This document shows positions 19,149 through 26,555 of a stretch of 64,000 nucleotides of DNA, one piece after another. The DNA comes from a virus. Where the stretch lies: the IMG/VR virus record IMGVR_UViG_3300009161_000031, positions 37,004 to 101,003 of that record. One strand, given 5' to 3'. Position 1 is the first letter of the stretch. The number at the start of each line of letters is the position of its first letter. The notes under the pieces were generated by a model. It was not told the origin of the DNA and made no database searches. It was given only the letters and a program-made list of their open reading frames with translations. Position numbers and translations under genes: made by a program.

Positions 19149-19255
19149 TATTTCTCCTTGTCGCACAATAGACCAAAATTGGCAATAGCCCACAATATAC
19201 ATAGAATGCCAATGTAGGAAACTCCAAAAAATATCTCCCAAAAAATATCACTCAT
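19148..19255 (-). CDS. 35-residue membrane protein
   Basis: A 35-residue protein starting MSDIFWEIFFGVSYIG, with one membrane span over residues 5-30 and a charged end (CDKEK). The ATG overlaps the upstream gene through ATGAGTGA and its TAA overlaps the next ATG, so it is locked into the operon by coupling at both ends. GAGGATGAAGACG lies upstream. A holin-like or accessory role near the endolysin (700 nt away) is possible but not shown. Confidence 0.6.
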   Translation of the reverse strand: MSDIFWEIFFGVSYIGILCILWAIANFGLLCDKEK

Positions 19256-19568
19256 CGTCTTCATCCTCATCTGCATCGGGGTCTTCATAATCCTCTGGAA
19301 AGGCGCTCCAGAATTTTCCAAGATTTTTCATCCTAAACTCTTCATCCCACATATAGGGTAGAGCTTCTTCGTTTGCATCTGAGTTAAACATGTAGTTTAC
19401 TTCACGAGCTATCTTTAAATCGACAAGCATCTGACGCTGAAGAATATTTACAATAATCTGCCAAGATAGAGCATTATCTAAATGACGGGCAGTCTCAACT
19501 ATCTCAAGAAGAGATTCGCCATTATCCAACCAAGGAGGTACCCAATCACCAATCTGTGAATCGCCCAT
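19248..19568 (-). CDS. hypothetical protein with acidic tail
   Basis: A 106-residue helical protein with a strongly acidic C terminus (EDYEDPDADEDEDDE). AAGGAGG-like pairing is weak; the ATG directly abuts the upstream stop. The acidic tail is shared in style with the neighbour at 19569. No family recognised. Confidence 0.7.
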   Translation of the reverse strand: MGDSQIGDWVPPWLDNGESLLEIVETARHLDNALSWQIIVNILQRQMLVDLKIAREVNYMFNSDANEEALPYMWDEEFRMKNLGKFWSAFPEDYEDPDADEDEDDE

Positions 19569-19775
19569 TTAGAAAGAGTCATCCTCGTCGTCCTCATGTC
19601 TTGCACCGTTGACAAGATGATCTCGCATAATTTCTAGGGCACCATTCAACATGCCATATATAGCCCAACCTTCAGAGAAACTGCCGATGTCGTAATCGAT
19701 TTCGAGGTCGCCTGTTTCTTCATCTAGTGTGATGGTAACAATCTTGATGTCAGGCATTCCGTCTAATCGTTGCAT
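19569..19775 (-). CDS. hypothetical acidic protein
   Basis: A 68-residue protein (MQRLDGMPDIKIVTITLDEE...) with predicted strands, a helix and an acidic tail (HEDDEDDSF). The ATG at 19775 is chosen for TTTGGAGGAACCG directly upstream. A longer in-frame form from 19871 (MSLLVPRLDG) is possible, since it would begin just after the endolysin stop. Function unknown. Confidence 0.65.
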   Translation of the reverse strand: MQRLDGMPDIKIVTITLDEETGDLEIDYDIGSFSEGWAIYGMLNGALEIMRDHLVNGARHEDDEDDSF

Positions 19776-19885
19776 CGGTTCCTCCAAACTGGACTTGCTT
19801 TTCTTTGTCTCGCTTTGGTCTATATACAAACTTCGTGTTCTGCCGTCTAGCCTCGGGACTAAAAGACTCATTAATATCATTGATA

Positions 19886-20587
19886 TTAACGAATAGAGAT
19901 GTTGTAGACCATAAGCGAGCGAGACTTGGGTCCCACAATACCATCAGGCACGAGCCTCCAGAACCGTTGAAAATCTTTGGTCGCCGCAGTGGTTTGCGGG
20001 CCGAAGGAACCATCTCCAATAAGATGTGTCCCATTGGCATAGTTCAACGCACACTGCCAATACTTGACCTCTTCATTTTGGGACCCTCCCTTAAGAATAG
20101 GACCATCTTTAACTTTATTAATAAGATCACCTTTAAGAACATCACTCGCTTTAATTTGCGGGACATTATATGTAACACCAGGAACGAGGCATGCATTAGT
20201 CCAAGGACGATTATAAGCAGACCAGGAGCCAACACCATATGCTGTTCCGCGGGCTTCTGCGGTACTACCATTCCCTAGCGATATGGCTACATGCCCAGAA
20301 GGACCATACCCAGAGTATCCGCTGTTCGCTCCCATAAAGAGCAATGCTCCGGGAGTATGGATAGCTTGGTCGATAGAGATTAACGTATGGTTATCTCTTC
20401 CCATGATTGCTTGATTCCAACTCCCATTCGGAAGTGATACCCCATTTCGACCAAAAACCCAATGGGTATATCCAGAACAATCAAAAGAACGAGGATTACG
20501 AACTGAAACAGCAGGGGCAGACGCATAGACATATGGCTTCCCGAACTGAGATCTTGCTGTATCAACAATTTGATTTGGTGTTGTCAT
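19886..20587 (-). CDS. endolysin: NlpC/P60 peptidase with peptidoglycan-binding domain
   Basis: A 233-residue lysis enzyme. The N-terminal NlpC/P60 domain (residues 1-150) has the catalytic Cys in FDCSGY (Cys 37) and the His in SGHVAISLG (His 99), and would cleave peptide bonds in the cell wall stem peptide. The C-terminal part (about 165-230) matches a PG_binding_1 domain (GDGSFGPQT...FQR...DGIVGPKS). There is no signal peptide, so export through a holin is expected. AAAAGGAGAATA precedes the ATG. Modular peptidase plus wall binding is usual for phages of Gram-positive hosts. Confidence 0.92.
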   Translation of the reverse strand: MTTPNQIVDTARSQFGKPYVYASAPAVSVRNPRSFDCSGYTHWVFGRNGVSLPNGSWNQAIMGRDNHTLISIDQAIHTPGALLFMGANSGYSGYGPSGHVAISLGNGSTAEARGTAYGVGSWSAYNRPWTNACLVPGVTYNVPQIKASDVLKGDLINKVKDGPILKGGSQNEEVKYWQCALNYANGTHLIGDGSFGPQTTAATKDFQRFWRLVPDGIVGPKSRSLMVYNISIR

Positions 20588-20597
20588 TATTCTCCTT

Positions 20598-20759
20598 TTA
20601 CCATGTCACTTGACATTGGCTACAACGATAGTGTTCCCAAAGTACAGGAAACTCACATTTACATTTATCTGACTCCTCATCACAAAGAATGCAATGATGA
20701 GACTGTTTACCCATTTTACCGCAATTCCAGCAAATGAGCAAGTGCTCAAATACTGACAT
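20598..20759 (-). CDS. small multi-CxxC zinc-binding protein
   Basis: A 53-residue Cys-rich protein starting MSVFEHLLI. It has CWNCG, HHCILC, CKC and CSQC, enough for two zinc ribbons. The ATG at 20759 lacks a strong Shine-Dalgarno; a longer form from 20792 (MFKWNF, with AAGGAT upstream) is possible. It ends eleven bases before the endolysin start. Probably a zinc-stabilised binding protein; partner unknown. Confidence 0.6.
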   Translation of the reverse strand: MSVFEHLLICWNCGKMGKQSHHCILCDEESDKCKCEFPVLWEHYRCSQCQVTW

Positions 20760-20921
20760 AGTCGGTATATTCAAAAAGTTCCATTTGAACATATCCTTGC
20801 TGAACAAATAAAGTGGCACATTGCTTATGCACTATCCGATTGCCTGTATTTAATAAACACCATGATATCCTGTTTTCAACTCTAAGACCACACAAATTAC
20901 AGAAAAAATCTGTAAGGGGTA

Positions 20922-21242
20922 TCACTTATTTAAGCCAGTCTCTTTTTTTTTATCAAGGCTTATCATATATAGAACTAGATATCCAATGAGATCAATGATA
21001 ACATCTTCGTCTTCATCCGACTGACTAGAGGCAACCCGAGAAATCTTGTCATCAATTCGGACCTTAAGCTGCTCTGCGGGATCAGCCTTAGAGAAGATTC
21101 GCACTGGCGAGAGGGCAGAGTCGCCATAGCGACGATTTTTCTCAATCAACAATGCTTCTATCTTATCTAGAGTAGCAATAATTGCATATTGAGTATCAGT
21201 CTTAAGACCGTTAACATAACCTACTGAATAATCAGACAGCAT
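20922..21242 (-). CDS. Nmad1 (DUF1599)-like protein
   Basis: A 106-residue protein matching the pattern of nucleotide modification associated domain 1 (DUF1599): KNRRYGDSAL, PVRIFSKAD, QLKVRIDDKISR and DEDVIIDLIGYLVLY. Such proteins occur in phages and were linked by gene neighbourhood to DNA base modification; their biochemical activity is not established to my knowledge. The fold is probably all-alpha, MazG-like, which could act on nucleotides. It overlaps the upstream gene by eleven bases. Confidence 0.75.
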   Translation of the reverse strand: MLSDYSVGYVNGLKTDTQYAIIATLDKIEALLIEKNRRYGDSALSPVRIFSKADPAEQLKVRIDDKISRVASSQSDEDEDVIIDLIGYLVLYMISLDKKKETGLNK

Positions 21243-21537
21243 TGCGTTTACCTTGTCTTTTAAAGAAACGAAGAAGCATTTTATACAATAAACTTTCAGC
21301 TTCTGGCGATGAATAGTATACTCTCATATATGCATAATGAGTAATATTGTCTAAAAACACACAATCATCATTGTGACATTGATATATTACTTTAAAATCC
21401 ATAGGGTTGTTTTCAATATGGCAAGTGGTTTCAATAATCAACGCCTGCTCACAATGTGGGCAGTATCTATCTGGATAAGGAAATCCGGGGATTCTATGCG
21501 GAATGGCAATTCCGCCATTGTCAAGTATTGAACCCAT
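21232..21537 (-). CDS. zinc-ribbon hypothetical protein
   Basis: A 101-residue protein starting MGSILDNGG. Cys pairs CPHC and CHNDDC, with another Cys between, suggest a zinc ribbon in residues 25-60, followed by a basic helical C terminus (LLRFFKRQGKRN). An upstream TTG at 21543 could be the start because GGAG is better placed for it. Overlaps both neighbours. Function unknown. Confidence 0.65.
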   Translation of the reverse strand: MGSILDNGGIAIPHRIPGFPYPDRYCPHCEQALIIETTCHIENNPMDFKVIYQCHNDDCVFLDNITHYAYMRVYYSSPEAESLLYKMLLRFFKRQGKRNAV

Positions 21538-21745
21538 TATCAAAAATCTCCAAGAGTTGCTCCATTTTATATTTTGCAGTTGTTATTCCCAATATCAAAC
21601 TTTTAAATTCTTCAATCTCAACATCCCGATCTGGAATGGATAGAAAAAAAGTTGATAGATAATCATCGTTATCTTTAAATACCTTTACAGATATTGCAAG
21701 GCTATTATCTGTTTCAATATGATCAGCTGAGGAAAATTCACTCAC
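21521..21745 (-). CDS. hypothetical protein
   Basis: A 74-residue acidic protein with a GTG start that overlaps the upstream gene by eight bases in the string GTGAGTGA. Strand-helix pattern; the C-terminal helix is amphipathic. It overlaps the next gene by 17 bases. No family recognised. Confidence 0.6.
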   Translation of the reverse strand: MSEFSSADHIETDNSLAISVKVFKDNDDYLSTFFLSIPDRDVEIEEFKSLILGITTAKYKMEQLLEIFDNGFNT

Positions 21746-21923
21746 TGGAGAATGTTCCTTTAACTACCGTGTAAACCAACCTTGCAGTCAGTAAAGCGCT
21801 GATGGTTAAAGAATATGAAATTTTATATTGAAGAGCCCCTAGGGTTAACATTGTGATCCATGCCACAAAAAATACATATAGCAAATATGATATTGCAATT
21901 GCCGCTACATTAGGTTTTTCCAT
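21738..21923 (-). CDS. two-span membrane protein
   Basis: A 61-residue protein with two hydrophobic segments (residues 6-30 and 35-53) separated by a short polar turn. Size and topology fit small phage holins of class II, and it lies about 1.2 kb upstream of the endolysin in the same transcription direction. This is inference from topology only. A membrane protein with one span and a coiled coil follows at 21970. Confidence 0.6.
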   Translation of the reverse strand: MEKPNVAAIAISYLLYVFFVAWITMLTLGALQYKISYSLTISALLTARLVYTVVKGTFSSE

Positions 21924-21969
21924 ATTTAAATCCTATCATATTTAGTAGTACAAAATGAATAATTGCAAA

Positions 21970-22338
21970 TTAATCTTCAATAGGGTGTTGCTGAATTTGC
22001 AGAGAGCCTGAAATTTTGTCTTGATTGATAGATAGTCTATCTACACATATCTGAAGGTGCCTAATTTCAGTAGTAAGTTTTTTGTTACTTTCGTCACATC
22101 TGTACATCTCTGCTCTAATGGCATCTAACGCATTCTGGAGTCTAGTGACTTCTGTTTGAAGATTCTGAACAACATCGTTATACGCTGCAAACAGAGTTGT
22201 GTCGGCTTCTACTTCAACTTTTTCTTTTACCCCACGCCAATTTATAATGGAAGAAATTGCGGCTACAATAATAGAACTGCTGGCTGCAATAATCGCGACA
22301 TTTGTGGTTGACATAGCTGCGAAAAAGAGGTGTGACAT
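21970..22338 (-). CDS. membrane-anchored coiled-coil protein, leaderless
   Basis: A 122-residue protein. Residues 12-32 form one span (VAIIAASSSIIVAAISSIIN) and residues 50-110 a long coiled coil. The ATG lies six bases after CATAAT, with TTGCTG 17 bases further upstream inside the end of thyX, so it has its own promoter and is probably leaderless. Possible lysis-related or membrane-scaffold role; not certain. A later ATG at 22314 is an alternative. Confidence 0.65.
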   Translation of the reverse strand: MSHLFFAAMSTTNVAIIAASSSIIVAAISSIINWRGVKEKVEVEADTTLFAAYNDVVQNLQTEVTRLQNALDAIRAEMYRCDESNKKLTTEIRHLQICVDRLSINQDKISGSLQIQQHPIED

Positions 22339-22344
22339 AGATAA

Positions 22345-22373
22345 ATTATGACATAGATATTGCTATACAGCAA
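22345..22373 (-). promoter_or_regulatory. promoter of 21970-22338 (leaderless)
   Basis: Minus strand TTGCTG, 17-nt spacer, CATAAT, then six bases to the ATG. Confidence 0.65.
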
Positions 22374-23043
22374 CCCTGCCAAATTCAAGAAATGACTGGT
22401 GAGTGACTGGCATAATTTGACTAAAAAGATATTCTATGGCTGAAGCAAACTCTCTGATTTCAAGCATGGCTTCTGGGGCATTTCTAAGGGAGACAAAGTT
22501 CATTAAACTTCTAGCATTGATGCTCCAATAAAATTCTGTATAAGTTCCTACTGGGAGAACAATGCGAGCAATTTCTTTTGCTACGCCTTGAGCCAGAAGT
22601 TGCTTGTAAGTTTGATGAGCAAAATCATAAACTTCTTGAACTTGACGTTGACTAAAACCTACCTGTCCAGTGGAGTCGTCCATTGGTTCAAAAGTATAAG
22701 AACCAGGCTTCCCTGTTTGAGTTCTAAAGTGATCTATTTCTGGCATATAAAATTCTGACTCTGAAACAGAGTAACGCATGCTGAACTCATTGAAACTTCC
22801 GATCCGATGACGCATCCATTCTCTAGCTACGAAGATTGGGGTCTTGATATGAAATCTGAAAAAGTTATGTTCAAATGGAGTCCCGTGACGATTTTTCATC
22901 AGAAATTTTATCAGTCCAACGTCAGATTCATCCATGAAATCTTTTTTCTGACCGAACGATACGCGCGCGGCATTCACTACGCTAAGATCAGTAGCCTCAT
23001 AGCCATCTAGCCTTACAAAACCCTTATGTATATCTATCTTCAT
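22363..23043 (-). CDS. thyX: flavin-dependent thymidylate synthase ThyX
   Basis: A 226-residue enzyme that makes dTMP from dUMP using FAD, NADPH and methylene-tetrahydrofolate. The ThyX signature RHRIGSFNEFSMRYS is complete at residues 78-92. Further family blocks are HGTPFEHNFFRFHIKTPIFV and the C-terminal NFVSLRNAPEAMLEIREFA. Length is normal for the family. It is the first gene of the 17-23 kb minus-strand block; with the class II reductase at 30569 it supplies thymidine nucleotides. ThyX is frequent in actinobacteria and their phages. Confidence 0.95.
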   Translation of the reverse strand: MKIDIHKGFVRLDGYEATDLSVVNAARVSFGQKKDFMDESDVGLIKFLMKNRHGTPFEHNFFRFHIKTPIFVAREWMRHRIGSFNEFSMRYSVSESEFYMPEIDHFRTQTGKPGSYTFEPMDDSTGQVGFSQRQVQEVYDFAHQTYKQLLAQGVAKEIARIVLPVGTYTEFYWSINARSLMNFVSLRNAPEAMLEIREFASAIEYLFSQIMPVTHQSFLEFGRVAV

Positions 23044-23202
23044 TAGTAGTTAGTATCCTTAGAATGGAGGCCAGTCTATATCTAGCTGGCTAGCTAGTAT
23101 AAGAGCAGAGTATCAGAGATTTTTGCTCGGCGCAAGCGAAACGAGAATTTTTTTTTGTCAAACTAGTTGATCGGCTGGTTTGGAACTGCTATCATTGCCT
23201 TG
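23044..23202. other. divergent promoter region
   Basis: This gap separates the minus-strand thyX block from the plus-strand genes. It contains CTAGCTGGCTAGCTAG-type palindromic sequence near 23082-23097. A plus-strand promoter is described separately. For thyX, TTGCGC-N17-TACTCT on the minus strand is a weak candidate. Confidence 0.5.
23167..23195 (+). promoter_or_regulatory. promoter of 23203-23325 (leaderless)
   Basis: TTGATC, 17-nt spacer, TATCAT, then seven bases to the ATG. Confidence 0.65.
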
Positions 23203-23325
23203 ATGGACAAGAGCGCTGCTATTCAAATTTTGTTAAATGAAATCAACAATACCGTCTTTCACGATGAGCGTACTTTGATTGTAGCAACCCGTATTTGGAT
23301 GTCAAAAAACATACTCAATAATTAA
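23203..23325 (+). CDS. 40-residue hypothetical protein, leaderless
   Basis: A 40-residue protein starting MDKSAAIQILLNEINN, first gene of the plus-strand early-like cluster. Its ATG lies seven bases after a good -10 box with a 17-bp spaced -35, and it has no Shine-Dalgarno. The next gene begins 13 bases after its stop with a clear GGAGA. Helical, soluble, unknown function. Confidence 0.55.
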   Translation: MDKSAAIQILLNEINNTVFHDERTLIVATRIWMSKNILNN

Positions 23326-23338
23326 CTGGAGATAAAAC

Positions 23339-23509
23339 ATGCAATTAAGTTTTTATAATACTGATGCATTTCAATATTCTGGAGTAATTGATATTCCAGA
23401 CAATCTTGCTTTATCTATTGAAAAATTTGCAGAGCAAGCCGGATTAAATATAGAAGATTATATTATATATTTGCTTACAGCTCATTTTGAGTCTTTAACT
23501 CAAGAATAA
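23339..23509 (+). CDS. 56-residue hypothetical protein
   Basis: A 56-residue acidic protein starting MQLSFYNTDAFQYSG, with ACTGGAGATAAAAC upstream. The middle (IDIPDNLALSIEKFAEQAGL, then EDYIIYLLTAH) resembles a ribbon-helix-helix or short helical DNA-binding fold in its pattern (strand, helix, helix), but this is weak. Part of the 23203-24498 group. Confidence 0.55.
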   Translation: MQLSFYNTDAFQYSGVIDIPDNLALSIEKFAEQAGLNIEDYIIYLLTAHFESLTQE

Positions 23510-23520
23510 AATAAACTGCT

Positions 23521-23823
23521 ATGTTAATAGACAATCAAAGAATAGTTTTTGAAAAAGAATTTGAAATCTCTGTTGCAAATGCAGCAAAAATGCTTGACGG
23601 AGAATTTATTCCCGAAGGCACTGAAGATGCTTACCTAGACTGCTGGGAAGATATACACCATTGCGGTACCTGCATCACTCGCGAAGTTTTGAATACCGTT
23701 TGGCCCTCAGTGGAAAAATATATTGACTCCCTTGAGTTTATAATTAATCAATTAGATCCTTCCGATGTCTTGAGTGCGTTAAAAAAAAAGAAAGATATGT
23801 TGACGCACCAGCTCCCTGAGTGA
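23521..23823 (+). CDS. hypothetical acidic protein
   Basis: A 100-residue acidic protein with three Cys in the middle (DCWEDIHHCGTC) which, with two His, could bind zinc. The rest is helical. It starts eleven bases after the previous stop without a strong Shine-Dalgarno. Unknown function. Confidence 0.6.
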   Translation: MLIDNQRIVFEKEFEISVANAAKMLDGEFIPEGTEDAYLDCWEDIHHCGTCITREVLNTVWPSVEKYIDSLEFIINQLDPSDVLSALKKKKDMLTHQLPE

Positions 23824-23870
23824 TGTATGCTGCCTTGCAACATCCACACCACCCGCCCAAAGGGGACTAA

Positions 23871-24272
23871 GTGACTATCAATCAAGAAATATCAGAATTT
23901 TTAATGACCGAGCTTGCTCAAACTCGTTGCGATTTTGAAGACGATAGTAGTTTTTCATATAGTGTAATTGTTAACATTGCAATTTTAGGAAATACTATTT
24001 CCGAATCACTTATTGAATTGTATCTTGTGCCAATTAAAGATGTTATCTCTGAAGAGTTAATTATGGGTACTTTATCTTATTTTCATGGTGCGGAGTTATT
24101 AGTTGTTGCTTGTGATTGCTCATCTAGAAATACAAAGTGTTTAGTTTCAGATATTGAGTCTACATCTTGGCATCTATTTGGCCGTGGAGAAAAAATAGCT
24201 AAATCAGAATTTTATGACAGAGCTGCTCTAGATATTTTAGAATTAAGAGAAAGTCTTTTTGACGGTGGATGA
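23871..24272 (+). CDS. hypothetical protein
   Basis: A 133-residue acidic protein with a GTG start preceded by AAAGGGGACTAA. Mixed strand and helix; a CDCSS motif lies near residue 82. No family recognised. It overlaps the next gene by a few codons. Confidence 0.65.
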   Translation: MTINQEISEFLMTELAQTRCDFEDDSSFSYSVIVNIAILGNTISESLIELYLVPIKDVISEELIMGTLSYFHGAELLVVACDCSSRNTKCLVSDIESTSWHLFGRGEKIAKSEFYDRAALDILELRESLFDGG

Positions 24273-24498
24273 AATAAATTCTATTGCATCTGATTGGTTT
24301 ATTGAGATGCATGAGTGTGGACATATTGTCCATTGGCCTAATGATTGGCCAGAAGGTCACGGACAATCTGCTCCTAGGTTTATAAACTCTGTAGTCAGAT
24401 GTCCAGGTTGTTATAAGGGACCAAAGAATTGGTTTGAGTATAGGAGAGTCAAAGCTTTGGCTATTCGTCCAGATTTATTGGGTAACAGTAAAGTATAA
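24259..24498 (+). CDS. small putative zinc-binding protein
   Basis: A 79-residue protein. HECGH and H...HGQ near the N terminus together with RCPGCYKG around residue 48 could form a zinc site. The reading starts at TTG 24259; GTG at 24265 (MDEINS...) is an equally good start. It overlaps the upstream gene by 14 bases. Function unknown. Confidence 0.6.
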   Translation: MTVDEINSIASDWFIEMHECGHIVHWPNDWPEGHGQSAPRFINSVVRCPGCYKGPKNWFEYRRVKALAIRPDLLGNSKV

Positions 24499-24523
24499 TC
24501 TTTGCTATATACTAAAACTGTGG

Positions 24524-24529
24524 TAACAT
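24524..24529 (+). promoter_or_regulatory. extended -10 of leaderless gene 24536-24670
   Basis: TGGTAACAT, then AGTCTC and the ATG. A weak -35 (TTGCTA) lies 16 bases upstream. Confidence 0.6.
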
Positions 24530-24535
24530 AGTCTC

Positions 24536-24670
24536 ATGGCTATTACTACAGGTACGATAGGAGCAGGCGGTGGGGGAATCAAAAATCCCCAGCAAGCATC
24601 TTCTTCTAATAAACCAAAGGCAATAGATGTTACCCCTCAGAAGGTGTCTGTTGTTACAATTAAAAAATAG
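24536..24670 (+). CDS. 44-residue hypothetical protein, leaderless
   Basis: A 44-residue low-complexity protein starting MAITTGTIGAGGGGIK, rich in Gly, Ser and Lys and probably disordered. Its ATG is exactly six bases after the -10 box. It comes just before a small structural-like protein. Function unknown. Confidence 0.5.
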   Translation: MAITTGTIGAGGGGIKNPQQASSSNKPKAIDVTPQKVSVVTIKK

Positions 24671-24773
24671 TCGATAAGTTTTAGCTTATGCTAAAATATG
24701 CTTACTGATTAGGTTTGCATACCCCAATTGCTGGGGACTCCCCCGAATTGCTCGGGGACTTTGGAGAAATATT
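24671..24773 (+). promoter_or_regulatory. promoter and leader hairpins before 24774
   Basis: An extended -10 (TGCTAAAAT, 24692-24697) is followed by two similar small hairpins: CCCC-AATTGCT-GGGG and CCCCGAATTGCTCGGGG. The repeated hairpins then lead to TTTGGAGAAAT before the ATG. Confidence 0.55.
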
Positions 24774-25031
24774 ATGGCTGCTTATGCTGGCATTAAAGTA
24801 CTTTACAAGACAGAGGCAGGATTTATTCCTGCTACGACTGTAGCTCACCGTACAGGAGCAACTGCTGCTGCTTCGGTGATTGCTGATGTTGCTATTAGTG
24901 GTGCAACATTTGTTGACATCGTTACAACGGGCTATCAGCCCACTCGCATTACGGCTGCGCCTGTTGCTGCAGCGTCGACCTTTGCTGCTCGACTTACGAA
25001 TGCCGTTGGAAGCGTTTGGCTTCCTGCGTAA
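24774..25031 (+). CDS. small Ala/Thr-rich protein, possible virion protein
   Basis: An 85-residue protein rich in Ala, Thr and Val with strand-forming pattern (YKTEAGFIPATTVAHRTG...). Composition resembles capsid decoration or other small virion proteins and differs from the acidic proteins around it. It has its own promoter, GGAG ribosome binding site and a terminator right after, which fits a highly expressed single-gene unit. The role is inferred, not shown. Confidence 0.6.
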   Translation: MAAYAGIKVLYKTEAGFIPATTVAHRTGATAAASVIADVAISGATFVDIVTTGYQPTRITAAPVAAASTFAARLTNAVGSVWLPA

Positions 25032-25060
25032 TTTAATTTAAGGTTCCGCTACCTTATGAG

Positions 25061-25087
25061 AAGCCCGCTGGAAACGGCGGGCTTTTC
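25061..25087 (+). terminator. rho-independent terminator after 24774-25031
   Basis: AAGCCCGCTG / CGGCGGGCTTTT: stem AGCCCGC with GCGGGCT around TGGAAAC, followed by TTTT. Confidence 0.85.
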
Positions 25088-25093
25088 TATGCC

Positions 25094-25122
25094 TTGACTC
25101 AAAGTCATTTATTTGATAATAT
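25094..25122 (+). promoter_or_regulatory. promoter of 25129-26106 (leaderless)
   Basis: TTGACT, exact 17-nt spacer, TAATAT, then six bases to the ATG. One of the best promoters in the window. Confidence 0.75.
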
Positions 25123-25128
25123 AGAGAT

Positions 25129-26106
25129 ATGGCAGAAACTTGGTATAATCATCTTGGCCTATGCGCCGACTATTCAACAGCAAACCTTGATTTAGCAGCC
25201 AGTATTGGCGCTCAGTGGATACGCACATCACCCGAGTATGGGTGGAATATTTCTGCCGCTATTATCAAAACTCAGACCGACGCTATACGTGCTAAAGGTA
25301 TGAAGCATCTTGCTGTAGTTCAATATAACTCTGGGGGAACTCAAACTCATAACTACGATAATATGTTTACTGCTCCAACAATAAGAGCATCTTTTATTAG
25401 TTGGGTAGCATCGTTAGCACCATGTTGCGATGCTATAGAAATTGGCAATGAATGGAATTTGACTGCAGTATTCTGGCAAGGCACTTTTGATAAAACATGG
25501 AAGCAGCAAGCTCAACTTATGTATGACGTTGCCGTTGCTTGCAAAAAAAAGAATCCTGATATCATTCTCGTTACCGCAGGAATGTCGCCATATGGCAACG
25601 ATGACGGTGGTACTACCAACAAGTGGCCTCAGTCAGCGTTACCGCTACTTATTGCCGAGATAGACCGTCTTGCGAAGGCCGGAGGGCTAACAGGGTTTAG
25701 CGCCCTATTTGGTGGCATAGGACAGCATCTTTATGAGACAAAATATAATCCGAAGTCTGGCCCAGACGCTAACCATCCCGGTTGGTGGGCTGTCAAGCGT
25801 AACCGTACAGTCTGGTTTGGTGGAACCGCTAAAGGAACTTCAGGAACGTGGATTTGGCCGGGAATAGCAAAATATGGTGTCCCTATCTGGAACACAGAGT
25901 TTGGACAAAAGCGTATAGACTTTGCTAGTGGGGCGACTGCTGCAACTCATATGGGTTATTACTTTGAGGAGTATGAATCTCAGAAGGCTGCGGGTATAAA
26001 GATAGCGATGCACGTTGTCATTTCCAAGAAAGCTTTTGATGGCGATTGGACGCTTGATCCTGATACCAAATTGCGTATCAAAACACAATCACTGAAGGCT
26101 TGGTAA
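25129..26106 (+). CDS. glycoside hydrolase-like protein, clan GH-A fold
   Basis: A 325-residue protein with the pattern of a TIM-barrel glycosidase such as GH39 or GH5 relatives. The acid/base Glu is in EIGNEWN (Glu 108) and the likely nucleophile in WNTEFGQK (Glu 257). It has no signal peptide, so it is either a virion component or acts on cytoplasmic or released glycans. The gene has its own leaderless promoter, separate from the tail operon. Substrate unknown; a capsule or cell-wall polysaccharide is plausible. Both catalytic residues appear present. Confidence 0.75.
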   Translation: MAETWYNHLGLCADYSTANLDLAASIGAQWIRTSPEYGWNISAAIIKTQTDAIRAKGMKHLAVVQYNSGGTQTHNYDNMFTAPTIRASFISWVASLAPCCDAIEIGNEWNLTAVFWQGTFDKTWKQQAQLMYDVAVACKKKNPDIILVTAGMSPYGNDDGGTTNKWPQSALPLLIAEIDRLAKAGGLTGFSALFGGIGQHLYETKYNPKSGPDANHPGWWAVKRNRTVWFGGTAKGTSGTWIWPGIAKYGVPIWNTEFGQKRIDFASGATAATHMGYYFEEYESQKAAGIKIAMHVVISKKAFDGDWTLDPDTKLRIKTQSLKAW

Positions 26107-26114
26107 ATAATATT

Positions 26115-26264
26115 ATGAGTCAATCTGAAACTGAAACTAGATGTGTTTGTGCTAGGTGTGGACTAATTGCAATTGTCCCCAGCGACGGACGTTCAATATG
26201 GAGACTGGGCACTTGCCCTAGTTGCGATATGGTTGCATGGGTTGCCGATGAGTCAACTGCATAG
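26115..26264 (+). CDS. 49-residue zinc-ribbon protein
   Basis: A 49-residue protein with CVCARCG near residue 10 and CPSCD near residue 34, the usual spacing of a four-Cys zinc ribbon. It starts eight bases after the glycosidase stop. One of three small zinc-ribbon proteins between 26.1 and 27.2 kb. Possibly a nucleic-acid or protein-binding factor. Confidence 0.6.
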   Translation: MSQSETETRCVCARCGLIAIVPSDGRSIWRLGTCPSCDMVAWVADESTA

Positions 26265-26308
26265 TTATATTATATAAGTTATTTATAGCTATATTTTTTG
26301 ATGTAACG

Positions 26309-26314
26309 TATAAT
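26309..26314 (+). promoter_or_regulatory. -10 box of leaderless gene 26321-26503
   Basis: TATAAT, then AGCTTT and the ATG. No clear -35. Confidence 0.55.
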
Positions 26315-26320
26315 AGCTTT

Positions 26321-26503
26321 ATGTATGTTAGCTATTTTATTGGTGGACCATTGCATAGAAAAAAAACTAACAGCCGTGTAGTTCCAGCTGTAAAAATTGT
26401 ATTTAAAGATTCAAATAAAGTTATTCATATTTATGACAAGCTTAAAGTAACTAGCAATGAATTTCATGCGTGTTATCGATATGCTGGCGTATCTAAGATC
26501 TAA
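26321..26503 (+). CDS. 60-residue basic protein, leaderless
   Basis: A 60-residue basic protein (MYVSYFIGGPLHRKK...) with alternating strands (VVPAVKIVFKD...VIHIYDKLKV). The ATG lies exactly six bases after TATAAT. The N terminus (GGPLHR) resembles short conserved phage proteins of unknown role found near the tail. No function assigned. Confidence 0.6.
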   Translation: MYVSYFIGGPLHRKKTNSRVVPAVKIVFKDSNKVIHIYDKLKVTSNEFHACYRYAGVSKI

Positions 26504-26555
26504 TGGTAAATACGTCACCACAAGTTGTGGTACACTGTTTCTCGGAGGATAGTAA

